Shown here piece by piece: positions 45,450 through 56,783 of a DNA stretch of 64,000 nt (position 1 is the stretch's first letter; every line of letters begins with the position of its first letter). The position numbers and the translations under genes are program-made. Under the pieces are notes generated by a model. The model searched no databases and was not told where the DNA came from. It saw nothing but the letters and a program-made list of their open reading frames with translations. This DNA comes from Polyodon spathula (taxonomy: Eukaryota; Chordata; Actinopteri; Acipenseriformes; Polyodontidae): assembly GCF_017654505.1 (NCBI RefSeq), contig NC_054553.1, forward strand, positions 8,382,621 to 8,446,620, read 5' to 3'.

Positions 45450-45450
<1 letters not shown>
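45294..45450 (+). mobile_element. possible Tc1/mariner transposase C-terminal relic
   Basis: The frame starting at 45294 translates without a stop for about 52 codons. It contains [20 protein letters not shown] followed by KQLADSS and [11 protein letters not shown]. This resembles the end of Tc1-type transposases (an ELxxxxxEEWxxIP helix, then a basic SMPRRVxALLxAxGxxTxY stretch). The basic RR pair is lost, nothing of the DDE domain is seen upstream, and the frame runs into a microsatellite. If correct, it is a short dead fragment. Confidence 0.35.
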
Positions 45451-45631
<181 letters not shown>

Positions 45632-45839
45632 CTACTGTATTTAAGGTTTCAAAAGGTATTTTCCTATGCCACCTTGCATGTACCCATTATGAGTTCACCA
45701 ACCACAATGAACTTGCTATTAATGACTGCTCAGGGGGCTGTTAAAAAGTGGAGATGAGTGCTGTATACACATACAAATAGTTTAACATGTAGATTCATCT
45801 GAGTGATCGTAAAGATTTTAATGTACATTTCTTTGCAAA

Positions 45840-46568
45840 ATGCACCTCAAACCTAATCTGCTAAAAGCTGTAACTCATTTACTCATAAACACTGGCAAAA
45901 ACCAATGTGATCTGTACACAAAGGACCTGAGAAGATTTCAGCTGGATGGGTTGTACACAGATGGATATTTCGGAGAGGCTAGTCACAGGTGAGGTCCCAG
46001 AACCGTCCTCTTCCAAGAAGAAGGTGAATGCCTGGAGTATGATGCACACAGGAGGTAGCAGAGGCTGGGTCCCCTGGAATTACAAACTGATGTTCAAGAC
46101 TGATCAGTTTCTCTGGAGCCCTTGCAGTGAGATCTTCCAGGAGCTGTGTGTTTCCTTAAGCAACTCCTATGGGAAATGTGTAGTCGTAACCAAGCCAGTG
46201 AATATAGTGGTGGAACAAGTAACCCCTCCATGATTGTGACGGAACAGCATCACCAACCTTCAACTCCAATCCTGGTGAACTTTGTGAGCTGCTGCCCCCT
46301 GGTTGCTCAAAGTCACGGCCAAGAGTTCTTCTGTCTGCCATCACACTGCAGCCTTTTGAGTCCGCTGGATACCGCCTGGTCAGCTCTGAAATGGTATACC
46401 ACTAAAAACAGGCATGAGTACACCACGAATCGCTTTGATAAGGAGAGCCTATGCAAATCCATCCTTTTCAAAGACTTGATTGAAACTGGAATGAAGCAAA
46501 TGAGAGCAAGCAAGTGGAAGACTGCTACTTCAAGAGTTCAGAAAAGGGAAATTATGATTATCATATGA
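45840..46568 (+). pseudogene. FAM243 (C21orf140)-like gene, frameshifted
   Basis: Three overlapping reading-frame pieces line up with the family from end to end. Piece 1 (ATG 45840, stop at 45990) gives LLKAVTHLLINTGKNQCDLY and then LRRFQLDGLYTDGYFGE. Piece 2, shifted by +1 (about 45964-46233), gives DISERLVTGE, then GGSRGWVPWNY and NSYGKCVVVTKP. Piece 3, back in the first frame (about 46236-46568), gives ILVNFVSCCPLVAQSHGQE, then SPLDTAWSALKWY and ASKWKTATSRVQ. Human FAM243A as I recall it has the same blocks in the same order (KQCLLY, YFGETDIPESL, GGSSGWVPWKY, AYGKC, NPLDTAWSSLKWF, SKWK) and about 251 residues; this region spans 243 codons. It is intronless, like the human CDS. At least two frameshifts make it a pseudogene unless they are assembly errors. 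Near the end an alternative frame (EKGNYDYHMKMIT) may fit the family terminus better, hinting at a third shift. FAM243 function is unknown. Confidence 0.75.
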
Positions 46569-47430
46569 AAATGATCACCTGAATGGGAAAAAGGACTGCT
46601 GTGGTTCATTGAACAGAAATTAAAGCCTGGTAACTTCTATTGACAGGTAATTATTTAGTAATTATGTTCAAATGTGGGTGGTGATTGACTGGTAGCATTG
46701 GAAACCAAAATAACCAAAACTGCGTAACAGTTATTGCACTAACGGTAGTGATGTGTGCCTCCACGCACTGTCCTGACAATGCCTCAATCTTGCCCTGGAT
46801 GAGAGGGTAGTTGAGTAGTGTCCTATTAACAGGCTACAAAAGTGCCCAATTGTTTCATTTTAATAACATCTCATTGTTTTGGTTCTTTAAAGATATAACT
46901 TTTACAGTTATATATACCTAAATGATGGTACCTAAATGCCAATCAATTAAATAAAATGCTTCAATAATACTTCAGTGTGTGGCGTTTCTTTCACTCAGAG
47001 GCTGGAAATGATTGGTATGCATAGGGTTTATTGTATCTCAATATAAAGTAAACTTAATTATACTGCGTTAGTATTTTAGCAGTATAGCAATAAAAAGTAT
47101 GTCTCGGTAAGCCCTCCGTACCTCTCTATGCAGCGTGTGTAGTGGGTGATATTTCTAGTTTCGCTATAATCAAAATGTAATCCATTCTTCTATTTAAAAA
47201 TAAAGCATACCAAATTTATATTGTTACATTATTACAGCATACCAAATTTATATTGTTAAAACTTCACGTAGACTGATGTTTAGTTTAGTAGTTTGAAAAA
47301 GTTAATTAATGAAGCAAATATTTTAAAATCCATAACCTCTGCACAACAATGCAGTATTTCAAAATATTACCCGTAAAACTATATATAACTCTTCCTCATG
47401 CACTGAACTTCACAATTGTCTTTGTGTTAT
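46569..47430. other. intergenic between the FAM243-like relic and NXT2
   Basis: Non-coding AT-rich DNA, with a near-tandem repeat of about 24 bp (agcataccaaatttatattg, 47205-47259). No gene seen. Confidence 0.5.
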
Positions 47431-47449
47431 TGCGCATGTGTTGTTTGTG

Positions 47450-47647
47450 TTGGTTCTTCTGGGCAAGCGGGACAGTCACTTATCGCGAGAATCCGGACAA
47501 GAAAACTCGGAAGTTGTCAAAACAATGCAACGTTTTAAAAAGGATTTTTGGTGAATGGGAAAGGCTGCGGTTCACACGCAGAGTCTGCAGTAGAAAAGTA
47601 CTCTGAGCATTATCTACGAGCAACAGTGGCTGTTAATCGCGTGGTAG
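47450..47647 (+). promoter_or_regulatory. NXT2: NXT2 promoter and 5' UTR
   Basis: DNA here is richer in CpG than its surroundings. TATCGCGAGA (47481-47490) is one base from the TCTCGCGAGA housekeeping promoter element. CGGAAGTT (47508-47515) is an ETS/GABP-type site. There is no TATA box at a sensible distance. Short upstream ATG frames (ATG 47525 and ATG 47555) close before the NXT2 start. The transcription start is not visible from sequence. CpG-rich DNA continues into intron 1 (47730-47765). Confidence 0.5.
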
Positions 47648-48700
47648 ATGGCATTACCAACGACAACGACAACAGTAAGTTTGTTAAATGTGCTTATTAT
47701 AGAACTAGTTACTGTATCTCATGTACCGTGTGGTCAGCGGCGCGCATGCCCGGGCAAGCGCAGTACACGGTGTACCACATTTCAACCCATGCCATAAAAC
47801 ACCACACCGGTCGTGCATTTTATGTAATTTGGAATTTTAGATTGTTTTCATTTTTTTATATATTTCAGTTCGTTATCTAGATTAATGTGGGTTTCAGCTG
47901 TGTAAGTAGATCACAGCTGTTCAAGCTGGTATCAATACCGTTTACATCAAATCGCAAAACGGGCATGATTGATAACGATCACTAAACAAAACCTGGCATT
48001 ACAAAACAATACAACTCTATGGCATAGATTTCTCTCAAGGTATCTGCAGTACAGTAGTAAGCGCCCAATGTGTATATCCCCAAGTCAGTTTCAAGTTGTA
48101 CAGTAAACACGCATCGTTGTATTATTAATTACGTTTTCTTCCAATCTAAACCGAGTGCTTTAATTCTAGGATTTTAGAACCCTTGTAGACCAGGCATGCA
48201 GAGCTGCTGAAGAATTCGTCAACATCTACTATGAAACGCTGGACAAGAGAAGAAGAGTACGTGATCATTTAAATAATCTTTTAGGAAATGGGACTGTGTT
48301 CTGTTGTACTATTTAAAATCAGATCTATGCAGTATAGAAAGGTGTGTGTGTGTATTACTGCAATTCAAAAATAACAGTTGAGATGGCAGCAGCACCTGTA
48401 CTTTCTTGGTGATAAAGTGTACATCTGTGGCTACTATATGTGAAAAAAAGAACCACATTGTGTTATCATTAACAACCAATAGTGGTGGGAGGAGTAATAT
48501 GCAGTATTCTGCAGGTAACACTCGTCCAAAAACTGCTTGTGTAGTGGTTAAGTTGCTGGTTACAACCAAGCCTCTGTCCCATTACACTAAAATATGATTA
48601 AGATGATATATCTTTGTTACAATAAACCTCAAGAAGATTGATTTGGGAATGGGATGAAAGTGGTGTAGTGAATACCAAAACCCATGTTTAAGGGAGTGTG

Positions 48701-48755
<55 letters not shown>

Positions 48756-49609
48756 TGTTCTCTAGATTTTTAAACCACTGTAGGTAAATGTACCAGGATG
48801 TCTCTAGGAGTTCAAATGGTGTGAAGTGGCAATCTCAATTGTTGGGAGCATGGTTTACTTAGCACTGATCTTGGTTATACTGGTCATATCCTGCAGGGGA
48901 CACTGGTGAGTGAGAGTGTATCAGTTTCCATGGTGTTGCCTCAGTTGAAAACACTGGTAGCACTGATGTTCTAACCAAACCTTGGCAAGATATTATTTAA
49001 CGTGTTGATGGTTCACTTCAACTATCAGTCAGTATGGATATTCAGTTATACAGGCCAGCAAAAGCAGTGCATGAGTATAGAGCACAGTTCAGTTATGTTT
49101 TGGTACAGTGGACTGAATAAAAGCTACAAAGTTAAATATGTTTTTGTTTCATGAAGTTGTTAAATTATGTTTCCTATTGTAAATAGAATTAGTAAAAAGT
49201 GCTGCGTTTGTTGTGTGAAAGTGCAGTTTTGTTTTATTTTTTAGGTACTGACCAAACTTTACTTGGATAAAGCTACCCTAGTGTGGAATGGAAATGCTAT
49301 TTCAGGCCAAGATGCACTTGGGGAATTTTTTGAAGCGTTGCCCTCTAGTGAGTTCCAGGTGCAGTCGCTGGATTGCCAACCTGTCCATGGTAAGGAATTG
49401 GTGTCTTTTGCACGTTTCTAGATGAGACTATGAAAAGTTTGGTATAGGAACAGTACAAACTGCACACCTCCTCCCACATGCAAATCAATGCTTGCTTTAT
49501 TACATTAGAATTTCCAAAACCATGTTCAGTTGTTCAACATAACTTAATGAAGCCACGGTGTGGGTTTCTGCGAGGCAAGGGTTGGAAACTCTTCAGCTCA
49601 TCTGTCTAT

Positions 49610-49643
<34 letters not shown>

Positions 49644-50131
49644 GTCTATCTATAAATGGCAAGGAACAGACACCATCTGTGCACTGTACATCTATACAGA
49701 TATCTTTTGCTCATTTCAGTTAGTTACTGCAGGCTTGATTCCTTGTTTACTATACAATTATGGAAGTCTCAGAAAATGGTTTTAGGACAAAAATAAAATA
49801 ATTGTAAGGTTGTAAATGACCATGTTGGGGTTTACCAGATGTGTCAACGTTTGTGTTCTCACTACCCTGTGTACCATACTGTGACTGCCCATAACCCTAC
49901 TACTGATTTATTTTTTTTAATGTATTTTATTTATTTTTTTTTTTAGAACAAGCAACTCAAGGTCAGACAACGGTGCTCGTGGTGACAGGTGGAACAGTCA
50001 AATTTGATGGGAACAAACAGCGCTATTTTAACCAGAACTTCCTCCTGACTGCACAAGCAACCCCTTCCAGCTCCCTCCCTGTATGGAAAATTGCTAGTGA
50101 TTCTTTCCGCTTCCAGGACTGGTTTAGCTAA
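47648..50131 (+). CDS. NXT2: NXT2, nuclear transport factor 2-like export factor 2
   Basis: This is the small partner of NXF1 (TAP). The heterodimer carries spliced mRNA through nuclear pores. Coding exons are 47648-47674 (MALPTTTTT, donor GTAAGT), 48170-48256 ([20 protein letters not shown]...), 49245-49389 ([20 protein letters not shown]...) and 49947-50131 ([20 protein letters not shown]... to FRFQDWFS). All junctions are GT-AG; phases are 0, 0 and 1. The joined product is 147 residues, against 142 for a human NXT2 isoform, and almost all of it is the NTF2-like fold. Exon order and the words [25 protein letters not shown] and DGNKQ identify NXT. Multi-exon structure and position beside KCNE5 and ACSL4 point to NXT2 rather than NXT1. 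The start is the first ATG in this exon continuous with the fold, with G at +4 and a purine at -3. Two extra residues lie before VWKIASD compared with human. It appears intact. Confidence 0.93.
48502..48592 (+). mobile_element. S1 SINE fragment in NXT2 intron 2
   Basis: GCTTGTGTAGTGGTTAAGTT is followed by a GGTTACAACC B-box-like stretch and CTGTCCCATTACACT, in the same order as in the S1 copy at 20855. It is diverged and short. Confidence 0.4.
48700..48752. repeat. (AT)n(AG)n microsatellite in NXT2 intron 2
   Basis: About 8 AT units then about 18 AG units, the same compound order as the array at 41273-41414. Confidence 0.95.
49600..49653. repeat. (TCTA)n microsatellite in NXT2 intron 3
   Basis: About a dozen TCTA tetramers with TCTG interruptions at both ends. 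Confidence 0.95.
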
Positions 50132-50308
50132 TGCTACTGAAGATGGTATATTTCTCTGCAAATTTTAGGTTTACTTGTTAAAAATGTATTCTTTCATTTT
50201 TTAATTTTTTTTTTAAATTATTTTATAAGCTTCATTGATGTCTTTAAATGATGCTTTAGTTTTTTTTTACTTCTCCCGTTTTAATTTACTTTAGTTGTAT
50301 ATATTGTT

Positions 50309-50314
50309 AATAAA
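50309..50314 (+). terminator. NXT2: NXT2 polyadenylation signal
   Basis: AATAAA lies 178 bases after the stop codon and is followed within 30 bases by T/G-rich sequence (ctttaatctgtgac). The 3' UTR would therefore be about 200 nt. Confidence 0.7.
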
Positions 50315-50339
50315 GTCCCCTTGCCTTTAATCTGTGACT

Positions 50340-53300
50340 AGTCGCTTTTATTTTTTGTTGAAATCTGGCCATGCTCTGCAAGCTGATTGTTCGCCTGTGG
50401 TGTGCCTGGGTTCTGGGTGCTGCCACACTGGTGCTTACTTTTTTCCATATCTTGTGTTCTTTTATCTGGCTTTGGTATTCTGACAGGAGGGTATCTTCTG
50501 CAAATTGGCATCAGACCATCTTGCAGGTTACATGAAATAGTAAGATTAGTATTCAAGATAATAAATAAACAGATGCAGTTAATTTAGCACCAAATCTAAT
50601 CCCACTAATAAATTATGTGAATATACAGTGTTAACTAGATATGTACACCAGTAAACTAAAAACATTAAAAAATACAGCTGTATACCAAACACACAAACAA
50701 GAACTAAAGTATACAGCAGAAAGTCACAGGAACTCAATATGGCAGATGTATTGGGCAAGAGGTAAATGTCATTGTCCCCAACACATTTAGCATGCAAATA
50801 TGAGGTTATTACCTGAGATGTAGGCAATGACACTGGCGCCATCCATTATAAATAGAGTCTTGCTCTGGGCTTATATAGGATTTTGCCTCCATTGAATACA
50901 TCAAAAGTCCCAAGTAAATCTAATCGTCACTCGGCTTTGACATTTTTTATCTTTGAGTTAATTATACATTCTAGAAGGATCTGGTCAACTCATTTTTCAA
51001 AACTGATTGGTTAGACCTTCTTGCCAAAAAATATTAGAACATGATTTCATTGCTCTTTTTTCAAAAAGTCAGGTGGACCAAAGTTCTACCAAATACAAGT
51101 TATGTGTATATATGAGATGTTTTTAGTATGTAACACTAGCTCTATTAAGCTGGGTCAAAAAATTTATGTCCCTCTTAGCTGCATATTATGCTACCTTTTC
51201 AGTGTGCTGTCAATGGGCCAGTTTAACTTAATATACAAATGGGTGTTAACAAAGTGTGGGACAAAGACTGCCTTTGAATAAGCATACAGTGGTCAGTTCA
51301 GTTAGTTTAATTTACATTCAGGCTATAATAAAACATGTTAAGTATAATAGCCTTATATTAACTTGTACCATGCTTGGACTAAGCTTGACCTCTCTCTAGG
51401 TTTCTAAAAATTCAAATGCACAAACAGATTTTTACACACCTTGTTTACTTGCCAAGGCCAGTGTTTTAGTTAATATGAAACTCCGCTGTAAGCAGTTTTC
51501 CAAATTCATCGCATTGTTAGTTTTTTCCCATAGCAAGACCCTGGATTCAAAACTGCGGACTACAAGCAAAAACTGCCAAAAAGAACCTTTCATATCTAGT
51601 ACCACTCTGCTTGCAAGCAGATAAGGGCAAGGCTATTTTTCGGTAGGGTCTTTGTGTACTAAAACTATTGAATACAGTTTCACTTTATTTGTCTAATTTT
51701 CTGACCTAACAGTTCTTGTTTTTTATTGCAGAAAAACCTTTATATAAACTAAACATTTATATTATTTAATGGATATTGTAATGTTTTAAATATTTTTTGT
51801 TTAGTTGGAGAAAGAAAATGAACTAATTCTTAAATTGATTAAATTAAATGCTCACTCCTGCTTTTACAGTCTATTTTTTATTACAGTAGAGCCTTAAACA
51901 AGCAAAAACACTTGCTTGTTTAATATTGTTTCTCATTAGACCAAAATACAATATTCTGACAGTGTCAGTTAGTACTGATCTTTTCATTTTTAACTGTAAT
52001 ATGTTCTTTCAACAATAATAATGTTATTTATGTAACAGTTTAACTTTAAATTATTTTATAACATGTATTTCTAATTCAGTTACTTCAGTATAACAGTTGC
52101 TAATATTATTTTACTGAATTAAGTCTGACCCCTTTCTCTGTTCATACAAAAATCAGTTGAAGCAGGTTTTAAGACATACTAGCCTTTTGCCAATTAATTT
52201 GGTGTTTATTAGTATGAGACATGACTGTAAGCATTTTCTAATACTCCTACCTTCTCCGAAAGTAATGAAAGTAAAGTAATGAAAGAAACTGGCTACTTTT
52301 TCTCATAAAACTGGAATATGTTAACAAGGCCCTATGATAAGAGCCTGCCAAGTTTGACTCCATCCAGCAGGTGCTTTCATAGACTGCTAATAATATTTTC
52401 CACTGAGTATACAGATCTATTTGAAAGGAGTATATACAGTATTATTATAATTATTGATAAAGAGTATATCATATTATTTCAATTAACACAGGCTAGTTTA
52501 AATGATCCAATTCATGTCTAATAACTCAGCACGTTCCCAGCAGGATTCGAACTCTGCGCCAGGCTCAGCTCAGACTGGTTCTGCGAACACCACGACAGGC
52601 CTGTGCAGATCTGCTAAAAAACATTTTGTAAAACACATTACAGTCATTACAATATTTGTTGCAGTTTCACAAATGATCAATTTGTTTTCCAAAGATCAGC
52701 CTGCTTCCAGTAGCTGTGACAGTCTTGGGTCAGTTTCCGCTCGCAGGTATGGGTGACAGTCTTTAAAAGCCTGATATCTGCAAAAACTTAAATCTTGTTA
52801 GCTGGTGTCCGATTTTTACGTTCTTATTCCCATCGTCAGTGGGCAAACACATTTGAACTGAATCTGGGTCCATCAAAGAACCGCAAACCCTTGCAACCAA
52901 GGCCTTCCAAGCAAAAGGATCAAATGACTTATAGCACAAAAGGGACGTGCCAGAACCGTCTGTGACAAGCTCGTAAGTGTTACTTATGTTTGCATTTTAT
53001 AAGTAACTTGAACTCTGCAACTTTTTAAAAGCTGAGAACAATTAAAAAGGTCTTAAGCAAATGCATAGTTCAATTAAGGGTCTAGTTCAGTAATTGAGAG
53101 CTCAGCTGGAATGAAATCCAGAAGACACATGGGAGCCCTGAGACCAGGCCTGGGAAGCCCTCCACTAGTCCCTTACTATGCGTTGAAATCAGGGAGAGTT
53201 GACACACCAGGTGAATATTGCTGCGTGCGATCTCTCAAAGAAATGCTTTTTGATTTTGTGTGTACATCTTTTTTTTTTTTTTAAATTAATCAATTTGTTT

Positions 53301-53436
53301 TAATTCTCCTGTGAATTTTGCAGGGGCCTAGTTATATAGACTAACAGTTATGAAAGGGTTATTTTTTTTCTTGTACGATACCCATGATCAAACTTGAAAG
53401 AGTGCATATCTAGTAGTGTTATGTCTATTATCCAGA

Positions 53437-53470
<34 letters not shown>

Positions 53471-54654
53471 ATGGTCACAGGTCCAAGAGATGCAGGCTGT
53501 TGGATTTTGCCATACCATTGGAAATAAGATATTGCAAGTTGCATCATCAGTGGCTGATTTACATATTCATACAAACTCTCCTCACAGAGAATCTTATTTT
53601 GTATTGTATTTGTGTATAGTGAACTGAGCCATGCAATGTACAGTATCTCACACTTATTTTGTCATGATAACAGAAACGCACACTAACCTAACCTTGAAAT
53701 AGGCATTGAGTAGCAATCCCTATTGACTCTGTTTTACACAAAGCCTGGTCTAACAAAAAACATCTGACTATGTACTCTGACAATAGCCTGGTCTCACTGC
53801 AGTTTGACGAGTAAGGAGGGAACCACTGGCCCTAAAAACAAGCTAAGATTCCAGAGCCCAGCTTCCAAAGTGGAGCACAAATAACCAGCTGTGATTATTT
53901 CATTTGAGTGAAATAGGGACTTACTGACCTCCAACAAGGTTGCATTTCTTTCACAGCTGCTGTTTATAAAGATTCTAACAAACTGTTTACTAACAAGGTA
54001 TATAATCAGGAATACTTCTGAGAAAAATAAACACACAGGCCTATCAGCCAACTTTTAAATCTGTGCGAACTCCTATATCACACCCCAATTTTCTATAATA
54101 GACTTGCCTGGTTAATAAATTTCAGTTGTGGTAATATTAAGTACATAACGTACGGTATATGGAATATGCCATCAAAACAAAGCCAAAGCGAAAAAAGTAG
54201 AAAAGACAGCCAGAATTTTCACAAAAGAAGCAGAAAGTGCTAAAAAAAAAAAAAAAAAAAAAAAAAAAGTGTATAGTAAATGGTTTAAAAGTGGGCCGAC
54301 AACAGCAGATGGAAGTATAGTGCGGAAGCGGAACTGCTAACCTCCTCGCACAAAAAATAACAGGAGCCACAGGAAAGACGTGAATCAGAGACATCGGATT
54401 GGAAATGTATAACAACAGCGAATACAAGCTACTGAAGCATGCATGTATTGTGAACCCGGTACCCAGCCAGTCATCTTATGTGATTTTTATGATCCAGTTA
54501 CTTGGCCTGACTTGTACCAAAGAGCTAAGAGCTGAAATCATGAAACATCAACCTGTGCATCTAAAGAAACTGACGTTGAATTCCCCAAAAATCACACATG
54601 ATTTGTAATCATTTTTGGAACAAAACTTTAATTAGATTTATTTTCGGTTAGTTT
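50340..54654. other. intergenic, one unexplained open frame
   Basis: No recognised gene. A GT microsatellite is at 53437-53467 and A/T runs are at 53269-53282 and 54241-54267. A minus-strand open stretch of 77 codons without an early ATG (52766-52996) looks protein-like but matches nothing I know. The plus-strand open frame at 52502-52756 overlaps a tRNA-like B-box word and is doubtful. Confidence 0.4.
53437..53467. repeat. (GT)n microsatellite
   Basis: About 15 GT units. Confidence 0.95.
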
Positions 54655-54907
54655 CTTTTTTTTTTTTTTTTTTTTTGCACCAGGGAACAGAAAATCCTAG
54701 CACCTGCCTTGAGACTATGGTCTGTAAACTATGCATCAGCTGCAGAGTCACAACATTTCACCCGAAAGACGCCACATAAGGGGTTAACGGTTAAATTACA
54801 TGCTCAGGGTCCCATAATGACTAAGGGAGTGAGCTCGGATTTGAACCGGCGACCGCCTAATTACAATCCCGTTTCTTTAACCGCTGGATCACAAGCCTGT
54901 TGCATTC
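54655..54907 (-). mobile_element. complete tRNA-derived SINE with A tail
   Basis: On the minus strand the head reads AGGCTTGTGATCCAGCGGTTAA (A-box-like). About 35 bases later comes CGGTCGCCGGTTCAAATCCG with a good B box GGTTCAAATCC. About 160 bases of body follow, ending in an A run of 21 (plus-strand T run 54656-54676). Head, body and tail are all present, so this looks like a full-length and fairly young copy. The family differs from S1. Confidence 0.7.
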
Positions 54908-56783
54908 TGATTAAGTATAATACAATTAAACTAATGATCAAAAAAGAGACATTGAATGAGGTGGTGTGTTTTAGTTCATGCATCATTTAGATATAGTTTC
55001 ACTGCCAATAATGTTTCACTGGAAATAATGCCCAGCACAGCGGAATTACCGGAGATTAAGACTAGTGCTATAAACAGCTCCAGATCCTTCCTACTCTAGT
55101 AAAGGTACGTCTTGCGTTGTTTGTTTTTGCTAAATGTATATGAAAAAGCTAATGTGGTTTTCTTAATATGGACCTACGCTATGACGTTTCATTCAAGGCA
55201 GATCCGAAGCACGTAATCACAGGACAGCATTATCACTATTTTTGACACACAATGCTTGTTATACCCACACACTACCAGTGCCACTGCAGAATTAGCTACT
55301 GTTTAAAAATGCTTATTTTTCTATTTCCAAACAAGTCCTCTATTTGGCATTAGTTTTACTGCCCTTGGTGAAATAATTTAAGCAGGATAAGTGCTCAAGA
55401 TCTTGAAACATTTGCTATCAAAACAATTTAATGAATCCGAAATAAGAGGAATATTTGGATTTTTAATAGCATAAAAAGAAAATATACATTTAGAATGAGG
55501 CAAAGGATACATTTATCTTTTACTTTGCACATTTTTTTAATAAGGAATTAACATTTAAAAAAAGAATACATGGTAATACATTTCACAGGGAACTAGTTTG
55601 ATGATAAACCGTTACAAAGACATATTTTAAACAATGTTTCTGGAAAACACAGATTAGTATAAAGCTTTTTTTTTTTTTTTTAAAGTCTACAATCTACTCA
55701 TTCATAGGCTATATATGCAGTATGAAACTGGCATTAATGTTCAATTACAGGGCTGCTAACCAAATCATTTTCTGCATTCACACTGCAAACGCATTCACTG
55801 TAATGTTTGCGAACAAATATTTGGCGAATCAGACCCACAAAAAGCAATTTCTTTCCAGCGGTTGTGTTGTTGAGCTAGTGGTACGTTACTTTTATACAGC
55901 ACTGAGATCTTACCGTGGGTATTATAGTCGTGTGGCTTTGCTAAATTAAATAGTTGGCAGGAACACATAAGGCTACATATGCTGCAAGTACAGGCTTTTA
56001 AAAGTGGCATTTGAAAGAAATCAACAATTCTACTACAGTGTTTAGAAAGTCACCACAATGATTTTTGTCCTATTTTGAAATTAAACGTGTTATATTTTTT
56101 TTCAAATACATATTGTCATATTAGGGTTCAAGAACTGTTCTTCCCGCATTCCTTCAATGCACGGCAGTAGCCTTCAAGTTTTCTTTACTTTTCTTTACAT
56201 TTCCGTTCTTGGGCGTTCCCGTTTTCCTTTCAGCACGAACCTCACCATTAATGATGTATCTGCCACATACGTTTCGCTAAAGGTTTTGCAGCGGTTACAT
56301 CATGGACCATCAGTTGAGGAAGGCCAGAGTGAGTATCGGGGGTACTTATGACCCAGGACAGCGGTCAGGGAAAAAAAAACAAAAAACAAAAAACAAAAGT
56401 GATAAACGCTACCAACAATAACACGCTTCTATTGCAATAAGAAACATCATTAAGTGAACTTTAACAGTACTGTTTCACTCGCGAAAATCACATCAACATG
56501 TCTCAAAAACAAAGATGTTTTTACTTTTCCTCAAGGATCATTATAGACGTCGTAAACCCTGCTAATCAAAAATAATCTCTGTGTATTGTAGTTTCTTCAC
56601 GGGTGGGAAAAAAAAAAAAAAAAAAAAAGTTTTTTAATTAGTTAGAAAATAAACAGTTGGATCTAAAGCATGTCCCGTGTTGAGTTATTCAGTTTAATTC
56701 TGGATTTTCAGTCTCTGATGTGTTATTTAGTATCATCTACGGTCCTATAATATAACAGCAAACGTTGCAACTAAAGCAAGTGT
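54908..56783. other. intergenic; right part probably KCNE5 3' UTR
   Basis: KCNE5 is transcribed leftward, so DNA just left of 56784 is its 3' UTR. A minus-strand ATTAAA at about 56693 is one possible polyadenylation signal. The rest is AT-rich. A GC-richer block at 56140-56350 has open frames on both strands without recognisable domains. A donor-like AAAGGTACGT at 55100-55109 follows a 23-codon frame that ends in a stop; I do not call it an exon. Confidence 0.4.

Noticed and set aside
47349..47880. Two open frames of 85 and 110 codons over the NXT2 promoter, exon 1 and intron 1
   Set aside because: They are out of frame with NXT2, cross its splice donor and show no homology. They are chance frames in CpG-richer DNA.
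52502..52756. Plus-strand 84-codon frame with a Ser/Ala/Gln-rich start, and a possible tRNA on the other strand
   Set aside because: The GTTCGAATCCTG word on the minus strand resembles a B box, but no acceptor stem or D arm can be folded around it and no SINE body follows convincingly. The frame itself matches nothing.
55027..55109. A 23-codon frame followed by a strong donor-like AAAGGTACGT
   Set aside because: The frame ends in a stop just before the donor, and there is no partner exon. It might belong to a non-coding transcript, but the sequence does not show one.
56157..56351. A possible exon after a CTTTCAG acceptor-like site in a GC-richer block
   Set aside because: The translation ends in a stop without a downstream donor, and an equally open frame exists on the other strand. 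The block more likely belongs to the KCNE5 3' region.
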